DNA of 64,000 nt, from the NCBI GenBank assembly GCA_025175895.1, contig CM046000.1, positions 94,968,753 to 95,032,752 on the forward strand, read 5' to 3'. The notes under the pieces are model-generated. The model did no database searches. It had not been told where the DNA came from and worked only from the letters and a program-made list of their open reading frames with translations. The DNA comes from Wurfbainia villosa. Taxonomy: Eukaryota; Streptophyta; Magnoliopsida; Zingiberales; Zingiberaceae. Of this stretch, positions 54,700 to 64,000 are shown piece after piece (the stretch's first letter is position 1; each line of letters starts with the position of its first letter). The translations under genes were made by a program, and so were the position numbers.

Positions 54700-56627
54700 T
54701 GTAGGGATGTATACTGAAAAGTCTATCTTTTGTATGAACATCTTTATTTTGGAATAAGAATCACATGATAATTGTTTGTATATTTTTATGGTTATGCAAT
54801 ATTGTCTAATATTTTACATTGTAGATAACATGGTGTGTGGTGTCACACAGGAGACCATGTTATCAACCCCTTAAAAAGTATAAGTAAAGGCTCACAACTG
54901 AGATGACATTGGACAAACCATCGGAATGGTTGTAGAGTGATTTGGTATTGGTTTGTCTTGACCATAGAATCACACTAGTGCACTTTATGTGTATTGAGCA
55001 GGACCGACTAAGAGGTGATTTGATTTATTGCTAACTACATAATCGAATCGGACCTCAGATATTATTTAGTACATGCTCTTAATCCAGATATAATAACGGG
55101 CACATATACTTAGTACTCATCTATTTGATTTACCAATGGGCGAGATTTATAGATTAAATCGATAGGCTCGGTAAATTAGGAGATGATATTATTTATATGG
55201 TGTGTCATTGATTATAGGAGGAAACCGTGTCCTATATATTAGGATGATGATGTCCCCTTGAAAAGCTCATAAGGTTCATCATGTAAACCCTGAAGGTGGA
55301 CTTGGTCCGGCATGATGAAAAGGTTGAGTGGTACTACTCAAGGAGTTAGATGTTGATTAATTAATGGTCAGTAAATTAATTAATCGACAGACATTCGAGA
55401 TCTTAAACATGGGAAAAAAATGTACAAATAATATATGGAGCCCATATTATCATATGGGGGTTGGTGAGGTAGATCAATGATGAATCTTTAATGGATTGGA
55501 TCATCATTAGCGGATCGGACTTTATGTGGGCTTGATCCATCGGTGGCCAAGACCCAACTCCTCCTCATGGTCCCTAATGTAGCCTATTAACACCTCATGA
55601 AGCTTAGATCCAATGGATAGAAATAAAACTCTAAGATCCATAGGTAGAGATTAAATCTCTATGATCCAACGGTTGAGATTAAATCTCTAGATTCGACGAT
55701 TGAGATTAAATCCCTAGAACCAATGGATGAGATTAATTCATGACTTATCCCTAACTCTATAAAAGGATGTCAAGGGAGTTGGCGTGAAAAGATTGATGAG
55801 AGCTAGGGTTTTTGGCCGGCAAGGAAGAGGAATCCTAGTTGAGATAGGATTAGGATTAGGGTTTGGAGGCAAGGGTGGCACCAAATAAGGAAGGTATTCT
55901 TCTCTTCTTCTTCGTCTTTTTACCAACGTCCAGCACCTCTCTAGCCTCTTTTCCATCCTTGGATGGCACCCAAAAGCTCCCTTATCCTTCTCCTTAGGTA
56001 GTGGAAACAAGATATAGGGCTTCCCTTGGTGTCTTGGTTGTTTTCCACCATCTTCTACTTCACCTAGTTGGCCGGTGGCAAGGATAGTTTTAGTTCCTTG
56101 TTGGTTGTTTCTAGAGAGGAGAAAAACCTTGTTTCTATTCTTCCTCTTGCTTTGGAAGAGTAAGGAAGGAAGATTTACGATCTAGGAGCTTCGACTTTTG
56201 GTAGATCGTCGCCCACACGACGTCCAAACGGAGAAAGGTTATACATTAGAAGATCGAGAGGTATACCTATTCTACTTTCTTCTTTTGTTTATTGCTTGTA
56301 TTTGTTTTTCAATTATAAGCATGTTATAAATCTGTAAATGGCTAAATAATACTTGGATCCTGAGTATAAGCATTAAAACCGGTGATCCGGACATCATCTA
56401 TTCCGCGACTACTCATAGAATAGAGGATGGTCGCTTGAACAACTAGTTTGTTCAAGTGACCTCTCTAAACGAATAGCACGACGATGACTTGGTGGTTTGG
56501 ACAATTCCTTTTGTTCACGATTAAATTTTTTAATCTGGGGACATCGAAGGGATCGCCATGGACAAGCTACCGAGGTAAAGTGGGAAGCAAAGTTTCCCCT
56601 CACAGACTCGATAAGCAAAACCCTTCA
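54700..56627 (+). repeat. B3 5' LTR
   Basis: 1928 bp, TGTAGGGATG to CCTTCA. Minisatellite at about 55606-55738, TATA box (TATAAAAG) at 55758-55765. Equal in length to the 3' LTR but with many scattered substitutions, about 15 in the first 250 bp by eye. Confidence 0.95.
55758..55765 (+). promoter_or_regulatory. B3 5' LTR TATA box
   Basis: TATAAAAG about 20 bp after the minisatellite. The same site in B2 reads TATAAATA. Counterpart at 62692-62699. Confidence 0.7.
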
Positions 56628-56629
56628 AT

Positions 56630-56642
56630 TGGTATCAGAGCC
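56630..56642 (+). other. B3 primer binding site
   Basis: TGGTATCAGAGCC two bases after the LTR, initiator-Met tRNA type. Confidence 0.92.
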
Positions 56643-57679
56643 AGGTTTTCGGTTTTGTGTGTTTAGGATTCGGTTAATTTTTATGCACTTTTTCATATAT
56701 TATATGTGCCGGATAATAGTAGGATATGCGTAGTTTAACTCTTTGGTTGCAGGCATAAGATCCGACTATTATGGCCATATGTGTGTATGTGATTGTATGT
56801 GTGTAAATATTTATTTTGTTGAATCCTCGGGGTTGACGAGGCTAGTATTTAGTTTTTGGTAAATTAAATACGACATTGTTTAGCCACTCTTTATTTTATT
56901 TTATTTTCGATCTAGATTTCATGTACACTCCCTCGTGGAGTATAGGATCGATGGATGTAAATTAAAATAGATTTTAGTCTCGGCTCGGATCTCCGGATGG
57001 CTCATACATGGCGTAGGAGGAGAGGACGAGATGGCGATGCAACGGGAGTCATATTGAAGACAAAAGCCATAATAGTTGGAAAATAATTTATTTTTCATAT
57101 TTATTGCTTTTTGTTTGATATGTATGTCGTAGGCTAGGGAAATTCCTCAATTTCAAATTACTAAGTGGGAGAGGGATATTTTTATAAATTCCCGCGACCT
57201 CCATTATGATTTGACAAGTGATGCAAACAAACTTGTGTGTCGGCTCTGAGTGCCTTCCTCCATATCGAATGGGTTTGTTTGCGGATCACAAGGTCAAATA
57301 TGGTTATAGGAAATTATTAAGGAGCGCGTGTACTTGCCCATCGTAAAGCACATAACCCGAGATAATTACCTTAGTACCGAGTAATGGTGAACACTTAGAT
57401 ACAAATATAAGTATCCTCCCCATCGGAGTCACTGCTTTTATTTTTAGGGCCAAAGAGGAACCAACTATTAATTTTACTTGTCAAAAATTTAGGTTGACAA
57501 GATAGTAAAATTAATGGGTAAAACCTCCTCTTATAAATGTAGAATTGGTATACGTCCACACTATTGTGGCATATGATATTCTCGGTGTTGGTTGATTTTA
57601 AAATTTTATTGTTTGAGGAATCAATAATTTTTTGAAATCTAATGTTTTGATTTATGTGATTCTTAGGTTTTCTTTCAAA
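56643..57679 (+). other. B3 untranslated leader
   Basis: About 1.04 kb without a supported coding frame. Nearly the same as the B1 leader at 1-953. Confidence 0.8.
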
Positions 57680-58690
57680 ATGACTTTCAACCCACTTGCT
57701 ATGATACTGAAAGAGAACAAACTTACTGGACCCAACTATGTAGATTGGAAGAGGAATCTAGACATTGTCTTGACTGCTGAGGAATACAAATATGTACTCC
57801 TCAAAGAGTGCCCTCCCAAGCCTGCAGATAATTCTAGGGAAAAGGAGAGAGAGAGCTATAAGAAGTGGATCAAGGTTGATGAGATGGCGCGGTGTTACAT
57901 TTTGACATTTATGTCAAATGTACTGTAACATCAGCATCAACCATGTCCACTGCTTATGATATGATGCTCAATCTCAAGGAGCTTTTCGGACACCAGAATC
58001 GGGCTACGAGGCAAGAGGCCATGAGAAACTTGATGACGACCACCATGGTCGAGGGAACACCCGTGAGGGATCATATTCTCAAGATGATGGCTCATTTGAA
58101 TGAGCTGGAGGTCCTAGGAGCTGAGATCGATGGGGAAACCCAGGTCGATATCATACTCCAGTCTCTACCTAGGAGTTTTGAGCAGTTTCGCCTCAACTAC
58201 AACATAAACAAGAGGTTGTATTCATTGGCGAAACTTCTGATAGAACTCCAGGCAGCAGAGGGACTATTTTGTCAGAGTGCTCAGGCGCATGCCATGGTGA
58301 CCCAGAAGGTTTCTACTTCTAAATCGAAAGACAAGAAGAAGAAGAAACAAACCGGGGCGAAGGCGGTGGGAGGTACTTAGGGAGGAGTGAAGAAGCCAAA
58401 AGGCAAGTGCTTCACTTGTAAGCAGACTGGACACTAGAAGAAGGACTGCCCCAATCACAAGAACAAAGGTATATCTTTTGGTCTAGTCATTGAAACATGT
58501 TTAGCGGTGTTATCTACCGGCACTTGGTGTGTAGATACGAGAGACACTGATCATGTCTGCAATACTTTGCAGGGGTTCCAGGAAACTAGACGACTGGCTG
58601 AGGGGGAGATTACCGTGTACTCGGGCGATGCCACGAAGGTAGCGGCTGTTGCAGTGTGAGATGTTCATTTATCTTTTGAGAAAAATAAAC
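57680..58690 (+). pseudogene. B3 gag and protease
   Basis: Gag opens with MTFNPLAMILKENKLTG, is broken near 57926 by a small loss in the VLQHQHQ region, then is open at 57892-58380. Further breaks: a stop at 58378-58380, and a stop in the zinc knuckle (CFTCKQTGH-stop-KKDC, TGG to TAG near 58436). The protease active site reads Asp-Thr-Arg-Asp in place of Asp-Thr-Gly-Ala (about 58536), so the catalytic glycine is lost. Confidence 0.89.
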
Positions 58691-58692
58691 TT

Positions 58693-59800
58693 TTGGTTCT
58701 TAAGAATTGCCTTTATGTACTCTTATTTAGAAAGAATTTAATTTCGGTTTCTAAATTATTTATGGATGGATATTCTATTTCTTTTAATGACAGAGTTGTT
58801 ATAAGAAAGAATAGGGACATTATCTGTTCGGGTGCATTGATAGGAAATTTGTACACACTTAAACCAAAACCTACCACGATGCAAATTGAAGTTAATAACT
58901 CATCTTCTAATTCTAATAAGAGAAAAGAACCTTCGAAGATGAACCAACCATATCATTGGCATCTTAGGCTTGGTCACATTAACCTAAGTAGAATTCAAAG
59001 GTTGATAGCTGATGGACCTTTGGGTCCATTAGTGGTGGAGGATCTCCCAACCTATGAATCTTGCTTGGAGGGTAAGATGACCAAGAGGCCTTTTAAGGCC
59101 AAGGGGTATAGAGCCAAAGATGTGTTAGAATTGGTTCATTCTGATTCGTGTGGTCCTATGTCTATCCAGGCTAGAGGTGGTTTTGAGTATTTCGTCTCTT
59201 TTATAGACGATTACTCAAGATATGGATACATTTACTTGATGCGCCGCAAGTTTGAATGCTTTGACAAGTTCAAAGAATTCAAGGCTGATGTGGAGAAACG
59301 TCAAGGTAAAAGTATCAAGACACTACGATCTGATCGTGGTGGTGAGTACCTCTTGGGAGAGTTTAGGAACTACTTATCAGAGGTTGGGATTCAATCCCAA
59401 TTGACTGCACCTGGCACACCCCAGTAGAACGGTGTAGCAGAGCGAAGGAATAGGACTCTTATGGAGATGGTTAGATCGATGATGAGTTATTCTGACTTGC
59501 CAGATTCGTTTTGAGGATATGCTCTAGATACGGCGGTGTACATTCTGAACTTCGTAGCATCTAAATCAGTGTCTTCTACTCTCACAGAGTTGTGGACTAG
59601 GCGAAAGCCTAGTCTAAGACATATTCGGATATGGGGCAGTCCAGCACATGTGCTGAAGGTAGATGCTGGTAAGTTGGAACCTCGTACAGAAGTACGCATG
59701 TTCGTTGGCTATCCTAGGGGAACGAAGGGTGGATTGTTTTATAGTCCTAGAGATCAGAGGGTGATCGTTAGCATGAACGCCAAGATTTCTAGAGGAAGAC
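58693..59800 (+). pseudogene. B3 gag-pre-integrase and integrase
   Basis: Open at 58693-59427: gag-pre-integrase (HWHLRLGHINLSRIQ, ESCLEGKM; the first Cys of the CxxC is Tyr), LVHSDSCGP, FIDDYSRYGYIYLMRR, SDRGGEYL. A CAG-to-TAG stop at 59425-59427 falls just before NGVAERRNRTL, the third catalytic region. A second stop (TTTTGAGGA, Trp to stop) is near 59512. The remainder is open at 59536 to about 59790 (WGSPAHV, FVGYPRGTKGGLF), where an extra base shifts the frame. Confidence 0.88.
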
Positions 59801-59806
59801 TATGTA

Positions 59807-61600
59807 ATGAGCCACAAGCCCAAGAGTAAAATTGTTCTGGAGGAGTTAAAAGGTGAAGTCACTTCTTTAGTACCACCGGTAAAAGAGGATATACCATATG
59901 TCACTGCACCGCGTGTCACAGAGGATACACAGGTGATACCTCATCGTAGTGGGAGGGTTGTGAGACAGCCTGATAAATTCATGTTCTTGGGAGAATCTTC
60001 TGATTTGGTCCCTAGCGAATATGAACCTGATCCCTGGACATATTATGAGGCAATCCAAGATAAAGATGCAGTATCTTGGCAAAGTGCAATGAATGCTGAG
60101 ATTGAACCTGTGGATTCAAATCAGGTCTGGGAGCTAGTAGAACCACCCGATGGTGTAGAAACCATTGGATGCAAGTGGATCTACAAGAGAAAGAGAGGAA
60201 TAGATGGGAAGGTTGAGACCTTCAAAGCGAGGCTTGTTGCGAAGGGGTATACTCAGAAAGAGGGTATTGATTATGAGGAGACCTTTTCGCCGATAGTCAT
60301 GCTTAAGTCTATCCAGATTCTCTTATGCATAAAAGCTTATATAAATTATGAGGTGTGGCAGATGGATGTCAAGACAGCTTTCCTTAATGGAAGTCTTAAG
60401 GAAAACATCTACATGAAGCAACCAGAGGGATTCATTGCTAAGGGCAAAGAGCATCTTGTATGTAAGCTTAATCGGTCCATTTATGGATTGAAACAAGCTT
60501 CGAGGTCTTGGAACATCCGCTTTGATGAGGTGATCCAGTCTTATGGATTTATTCAAAGTCCGAATGAGTCTTGTGTATACAAGAGATGTGACAGAAACGT
60601 AGTGGTATTTCTTATACTATACGTAGATGACATTTTGTTGATTGGCAATAATATCAAGGTGTTATCGGATGTAAGGGTATGGTTGTCTAAACAATTTGAT
60701 ATGAAGGACTTGGGAGAGGTGGGACACATCCTTGGGATCAAGGTTATAAGGGATCACAGGAAAAGGATGTTGTGCTTATCCCAAGCTTCATACATAGACA
60801 CGATTATGGAGCGTTTTAGCATGCAGAACTTCAAGAAGGGTTTTCTACCTTTCAGGCATGGAGTTCCTTTATCTAAGGAGATGTGTCCTAGATCATCTGA
60901 GGAGATAGAGGAGATGAAGGTGGTTCCTTATGCTTCGGCAGTAGGAAGCCTCATGTATGCGATGCTCTGTACGAGACCAGATATTTGCTTTGCCGTGGGC
61001 ATGGTCAGCAGATATCAGAGTAATCCAGGACAGGGACATTGGACTGCGATAAAGCTTATATTGAAGTACCTGAGAAGGACTTGGGATTATATGCTGGTTT
61101 ACCGAGCAGACCAATTACTCCCTGTGAGTTACACGGATTCCGATTTCCAATCTGATAGGGATAACAATAAGTCTACCTTAGGTTTTGTGTTTACTTTGGG
61201 AGGTGGAGCCATTGTATGGAGGTGTGTCAAGCAGAAGTGCGTGGCAGACTCCACCATGGAAGCTGAGTATGTGGCGGCCTCTGAGGCGGCCAAAGAAGCT
61301 GTATGGCTCAGGAACTTCTTGATAGACTTGGATGTGATTCCTGTTTTGCCCAGAACTATCACAATTTATTGTGATAATAGTGGTGCAGTTGCAAACTTGA
61401 AGGAACTACGAGCCCATAAGGCTAGTAAACACACAGAGCGCAAGTACCACCTGATAAAAGAAATCGTAAAGAAAGGAGAAGTTGTTGTGGCCAAGATTAC
61501 ATCGGAGGATAACCTGGCATATCCTTTCACTAAGGTTCTTCCGGCGAGATCTTTAGATAGGCATGTGGAGGGGATGAGGATCAGATGTATGGCAATTTGA
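59807..61600 (+). CDS. B3 reverse transcriptase-RNase H, 597-codon open frame
   Basis: The longest undamaged pol segment of the B family. In order: linker, RT fingers with WELVEPPDG and GCKWIYKRKRG (about residues 107-130), QMDVKTAFLNG (about 185-195), YGLKQASRSW, catalytic YVDDILLIG (bases 60620-60631), CPRSSEE, MLCTRPDICFAV, then RNase H with SYTDSDFQSDRD, ADSTMEAEYVAAS, IYCDNSGAVAN and the C-terminal FTKVLPAR to CMAI. The three main RT aspartates and the RNase H acidic residues are visible. A separate upstream frame means it could not be made as part of a normal polyprotein; the start Met is simply the first in frame. As a domain pair it looks intact. Confidence 0.85.
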   Translation: MSHKPKSKIVLEELKGEVTSLVPPVKEDIPYVTAPRVTEDTQVIPHRSGRVVRQPDKFMFLGESSDLVPSEYEPDPWTYYEAIQDKDAVSWQSAMNAEIEPVDSNQVWELVEPPDGVETIGCKWIYKRKRGIDGKVETFKARLVAKGYTQKEGIDYEETFSPIVMLKSIQILLCIKAYINYEVWQMDVKTAFLNGSLKENIYMKQPEGFIAKGKEHLVCKLNRSIYGLKQASRSWNIRFDEVIQSYGFIQSPNESCVYKRCDRNVVVFLILYVDDILLIGNNIKVLSDVRVWLSKQFDMKDLGEVGHILGIKVIRDHRKRMLCLSQASYIDTIMERFSMQNFKKGFLPFRHGVPLSKEMCPRSSEEIEEMKVVPYASAVGSLMYAMLCTRPDICFAVGMVSRYQSNPGQGHWTAIKLILKYLRRTWDYMLVYRADQLLPVSYTDSDFQSDRDNNKSTLGFVFTLGGGAIVWRCVKQKCVADSTMEAEYVAASEAAKEAVWLRNFLIDLDVIPVLPRTITIYCDNSGAVANLKELRAHKASKHTERKYHLIKEIVKKGEVVVAKITSEDNLAYPFTKVLPARSLDRHVEGMRIRCMAI

Positions 61601-61622
61601 AGAACGCATAGTCTTTTAGTAT

Positions 61623-61633
61623 AAGTGGGAGAT
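61623..61633 (+). other. B3 polypurine tract
   Basis: AAGTGGGAGAT directly before the 3' LTR, identical to B2. Confidence 0.88.
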
Positions 61634-63561
61634 TGTAGGGATGTATACTGAAAAGTCTATCTTTTGTATGAACATCTTTATTTTGGAATAAGAATCACAT
61701 GATCATTGTTTACATATATTTATGGTTATACAATATTGTCTAATACTTTAAATTGTAGATAACATGGTGTGTGGTGTCACACAGGAGACCATGTTATCAG
61801 CCCCTTGAAAAGTATAAGTAAAGGCTCACAACCGAGATGACATTGGACAAACAATCAGAATGGTTGTAGTGTGATTTGATATTGGTTTGTCTTGACCATA
61901 GAATCACACTAGTGCACTTTGTGTGTATTGAGCAAGACCGACTCAAAGGTGATTCGATTTATTGCTGACTATATAATCGAATCGGACCTCAGATATTATT
62001 TAGTACATGCTCTTAATCCCGATATAATAATGGGCACATATACTTAGTACTCATCTCTTTGATTTACCAATGGACGAGATTTATAGATTAAATCGATAGG
62101 CTCGGTAAGTTGAGAGATGATATTATTTATATGGTGTGTCGTTGATTATAGGAGGAAACCGTGTCCTATATATTAGGATGATGATGTCCTCTTGAGGAGC
62201 TCATAAGGTTCATCATGTAAACCCTGCAGGTGGACTTGGTCCGACATGATGAAAAGGTTGAGTGGTACTACTCAAGGAGTTAGATGTTGATTAATTAATG
62301 GTCAGTAAATTAATTAATCAACGGGCATTCGAGATCTTAAACACGGGGATAAAATGTACAAATAATATATGGAGACCATATTATCATATGGGGGTTGGTG
62401 AGGTAGATCAATGATGAACCTTTAGTGGATTGGATCATCAATAGCGGATCGGACTTTATGTGGGCTTGATCCATGGGTGGCCAAGACCCAACTCCTCCTC
62501 ATGGTCCCTAATGTAGCCTATTAACACCTCATGAAGCTTAGATCCAATGGATAGAAACAAAACTCTAAGATCCATAGGTAGAGATTAAATCTCTAAGATC
62601 CGACGGTTGAGATTAAATCTCTATATCCGACGGTTGAGATTAAATCCCTAGAACCAATGGATGAGATTAATTCATGACTTATCCCTAACTCTATAAAAGG
62701 ATGTCAAGGGAGTTGGCATGAAAATATTGATGAGAGCTAGGGTTTTTGGGCGGCAAGGAAGAGGAATCCTAGTTGAGATAGGATTAGGATTAGGGTTTGG
62801 AGGCAAGGGTGGCTCCAAATAAGGAAGGTATTCTTCTCTTCTTCTTCCTCTTTTGGCCAACGTCCAACACCTCTCCAGCCTCTTTTCCAGCCTTGGCCGG
62901 CACCCAAAAGCTCCCTTCTCCTTCTCCTTAGGTTGTGGAAACAAGATATAGGGCTTCCCTTGGTGTCTTGGTTGTTTTCCACCATCTTCTCCTTCACCTA
63001 GTTGGCCGGCGGCAAGGATAGTTTTAGTTCCTTGTTGGTTGTTTCTAGAGAGGAGAAAAACCTTGTTTATATTCTTCCTCTTTCTTTGGAAGATAAATGA
63101 AGGAAGATTTGCGATCTAGGAGCTTCGACTTTTGGTAGATCGTCGCCCACACGACATCCAAAAGGAGGAAGGTCATACATTAGAAGATCGAGAGGTATAC
63201 CTATTCTACTTTCTTCTTTTGTTTATTGCTTGTATTTGTTTTTCCATTATAAGCATGTTATAAATCTATAAATGGCTAAATAATACTTGGATCCCGAGTA
63301 TAAACACGAAAACCGGCGATCCGGACATCGTCTATTCCGCGGCTACTCGTAGAATAGAGGATGGTCGCTTGAACAACTAGTTTGTTCAAGTGACCTCTCT
63401 AAACAAATAGCACGACGATGACTTGGTGGTTTGGGCAATCCCTTTTGTCCATGATTAAATTTTTTAATCTGGAGACATCAAAGGGATCGCCATGGACAAG
63501 CTACCGAGGTAAAGTGGGAAGCGAAGTTTTCCCTCATGGACTCGATAAGCAAAACCCTTCA
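61634..63561 (+). repeat. B3 3' LTR
   Basis: 1928 bp, TGTAGGGATG to CCTTCA. Minisatellite at about 62540-62672, TATA box at 62692-62699. Confidence 0.95.
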
Positions 63562-63566
63562 GCAGG
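63562..63566. repeat. Target-site duplication GCAGG, right copy of B3
   Basis: Matches 54695-54699. Confidence 0.94.
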
Positions 63567-63674
63567 AACCTCTTGCTCTCGCAATCGGCGCAGCGCCATG
63601 CAAATAAGGTCGGAGGGTTAGGGAAGGAGAGGGGAGAAGGCTATTCGACGGCTGGAGGAAAAAATGAGCGAGCG

Positions 63675-63712
<38 letters not shown>

Positions 63713-63827
63713 TGGGTGGGCGACATTTGGAGAGAAGGGGAGGCGTTGGGAGAGAAGGGGGAGAGGGATAGGTTGGCGGCGTGGGAAGTTAGGGAAAAGA
63801 GAGAGGAGAGGAAAAATATAAAAAAAA

Positions 63828-63870
<43 letters not shown>

Positions 63871-64000
63871 GTTTCTTTCATTTAATTACCCCTTTAAATA
63901 ATTAGTCAAATTAATCAATCTCTCTTTTTATTCGCCTATAGATATATTTTTTATATCCTACTGATTGGTAATCTTATGACTTAGTGGTGGGAAGTCTATT
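63562..64000 (-). repeat. Element D 5' LTR fragment, right of B3
   Basis: Continues 54699 and matches about 51663-52225 of the D 3' LTR. It includes the GA microsatellite (about 63669-63706) and a short TA microsatellite (63830-63869). The window ends about 130 bp before the expected LTR end. Confidence 0.9.

Larger units (their letters stand above)
54700..63561 (+). mobile_element. Complete Ty1/copia element B3
   Basis: 8862 bp, LTRs 54700-56627 and 61634-63561 (both 1928 bp), with all canonical parts and the GCAGG duplication. It is inserted in the 5' LTR of element D. Its RT-RNase H frame is the longest and cleanest of the B family here, while gag, protease and integrase carry stops and shifts. 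Confidence 0.96.

Noticed and set aside
63418..63901. Plus-strand frames at the right edge
   Set aside because: They cross the B3 LTR/D LTR junction and the GA and TA microsatellites.

Overview
This is a gene-free stretch of a flowering-plant nuclear genome made almost wholly of nested LTR retrotransposons. The evidence for a plant is: Ty1/copia polyproteins of the TNT1/BARE (Angela/Tork-like) type with 1.8-2.2 kb LTRs; primer sites matching initiator-methionine tRNA; a Tekay/Del-like Ty3/gypsy element whose LTR ends in the plant chromovirus form; and C-to-T stops at CAG/CGA sites typical of methylated plant repeats. The species cannot be named from the sequence. No host gene, tRNA or rRNA gene, or CRISPR array was found.

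Four families (A, B, C copia; D gypsy) and one older unassigned repeat (E) make up the window. Element B1 (+ strand) fills 1-1342 and resumes at 34605-39493; its 5' LTR lies left of the window. It is split by a 33 kb block of family A (1343-34604, minus strand) flanked by the 5-bp duplication GATAC. That block holds four LTRs (1343-3498, 17453-19669, 24919-27133, 32382-34604) alternating with three internal domains (I1 3499-17452, I2 19670-24918, I3 27134-32381), so neighbouring copies share LTRs. I1 is itself split by a complete family C element (6399-15120, + strand, duplication GGAAC).

Right of B1, repeat E (39494-40242 and 48966-50195) is split by complete element B2 (40243-48960, + strand, duplication ATCAT). 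A rearranged gypsy element D (minus strand) follows: 3' LTR 50196-52356, integrase and RNase H to 54360, then a truncated 5' LTR (54361-54699 and 63562-64000) split by complete element B3 (54700-63561, + strand, duplication GCAGG). Insertion order is therefore B1 before the A block before C, E before B2, and D before B3.

Every element is coding-defective. The best preserved frames are the 597-codon RT-RNase H of B3 (59807-61600), the RT-RNase H of A copy I3 (27148-28452), the integrase-RT frame of I2 (21015-22532), the gag-protease of I2 (22507-23628) and the 622-codon pol frame of B2 (44712-46580). The observations most worth checking are the LTR-sharing tandem array, the conserved hairpin repeats in the family A leader and LTR, and a cluster of non-deamination changes at CAG/CTG sites in A and C copies that may be a sequencing artefact.
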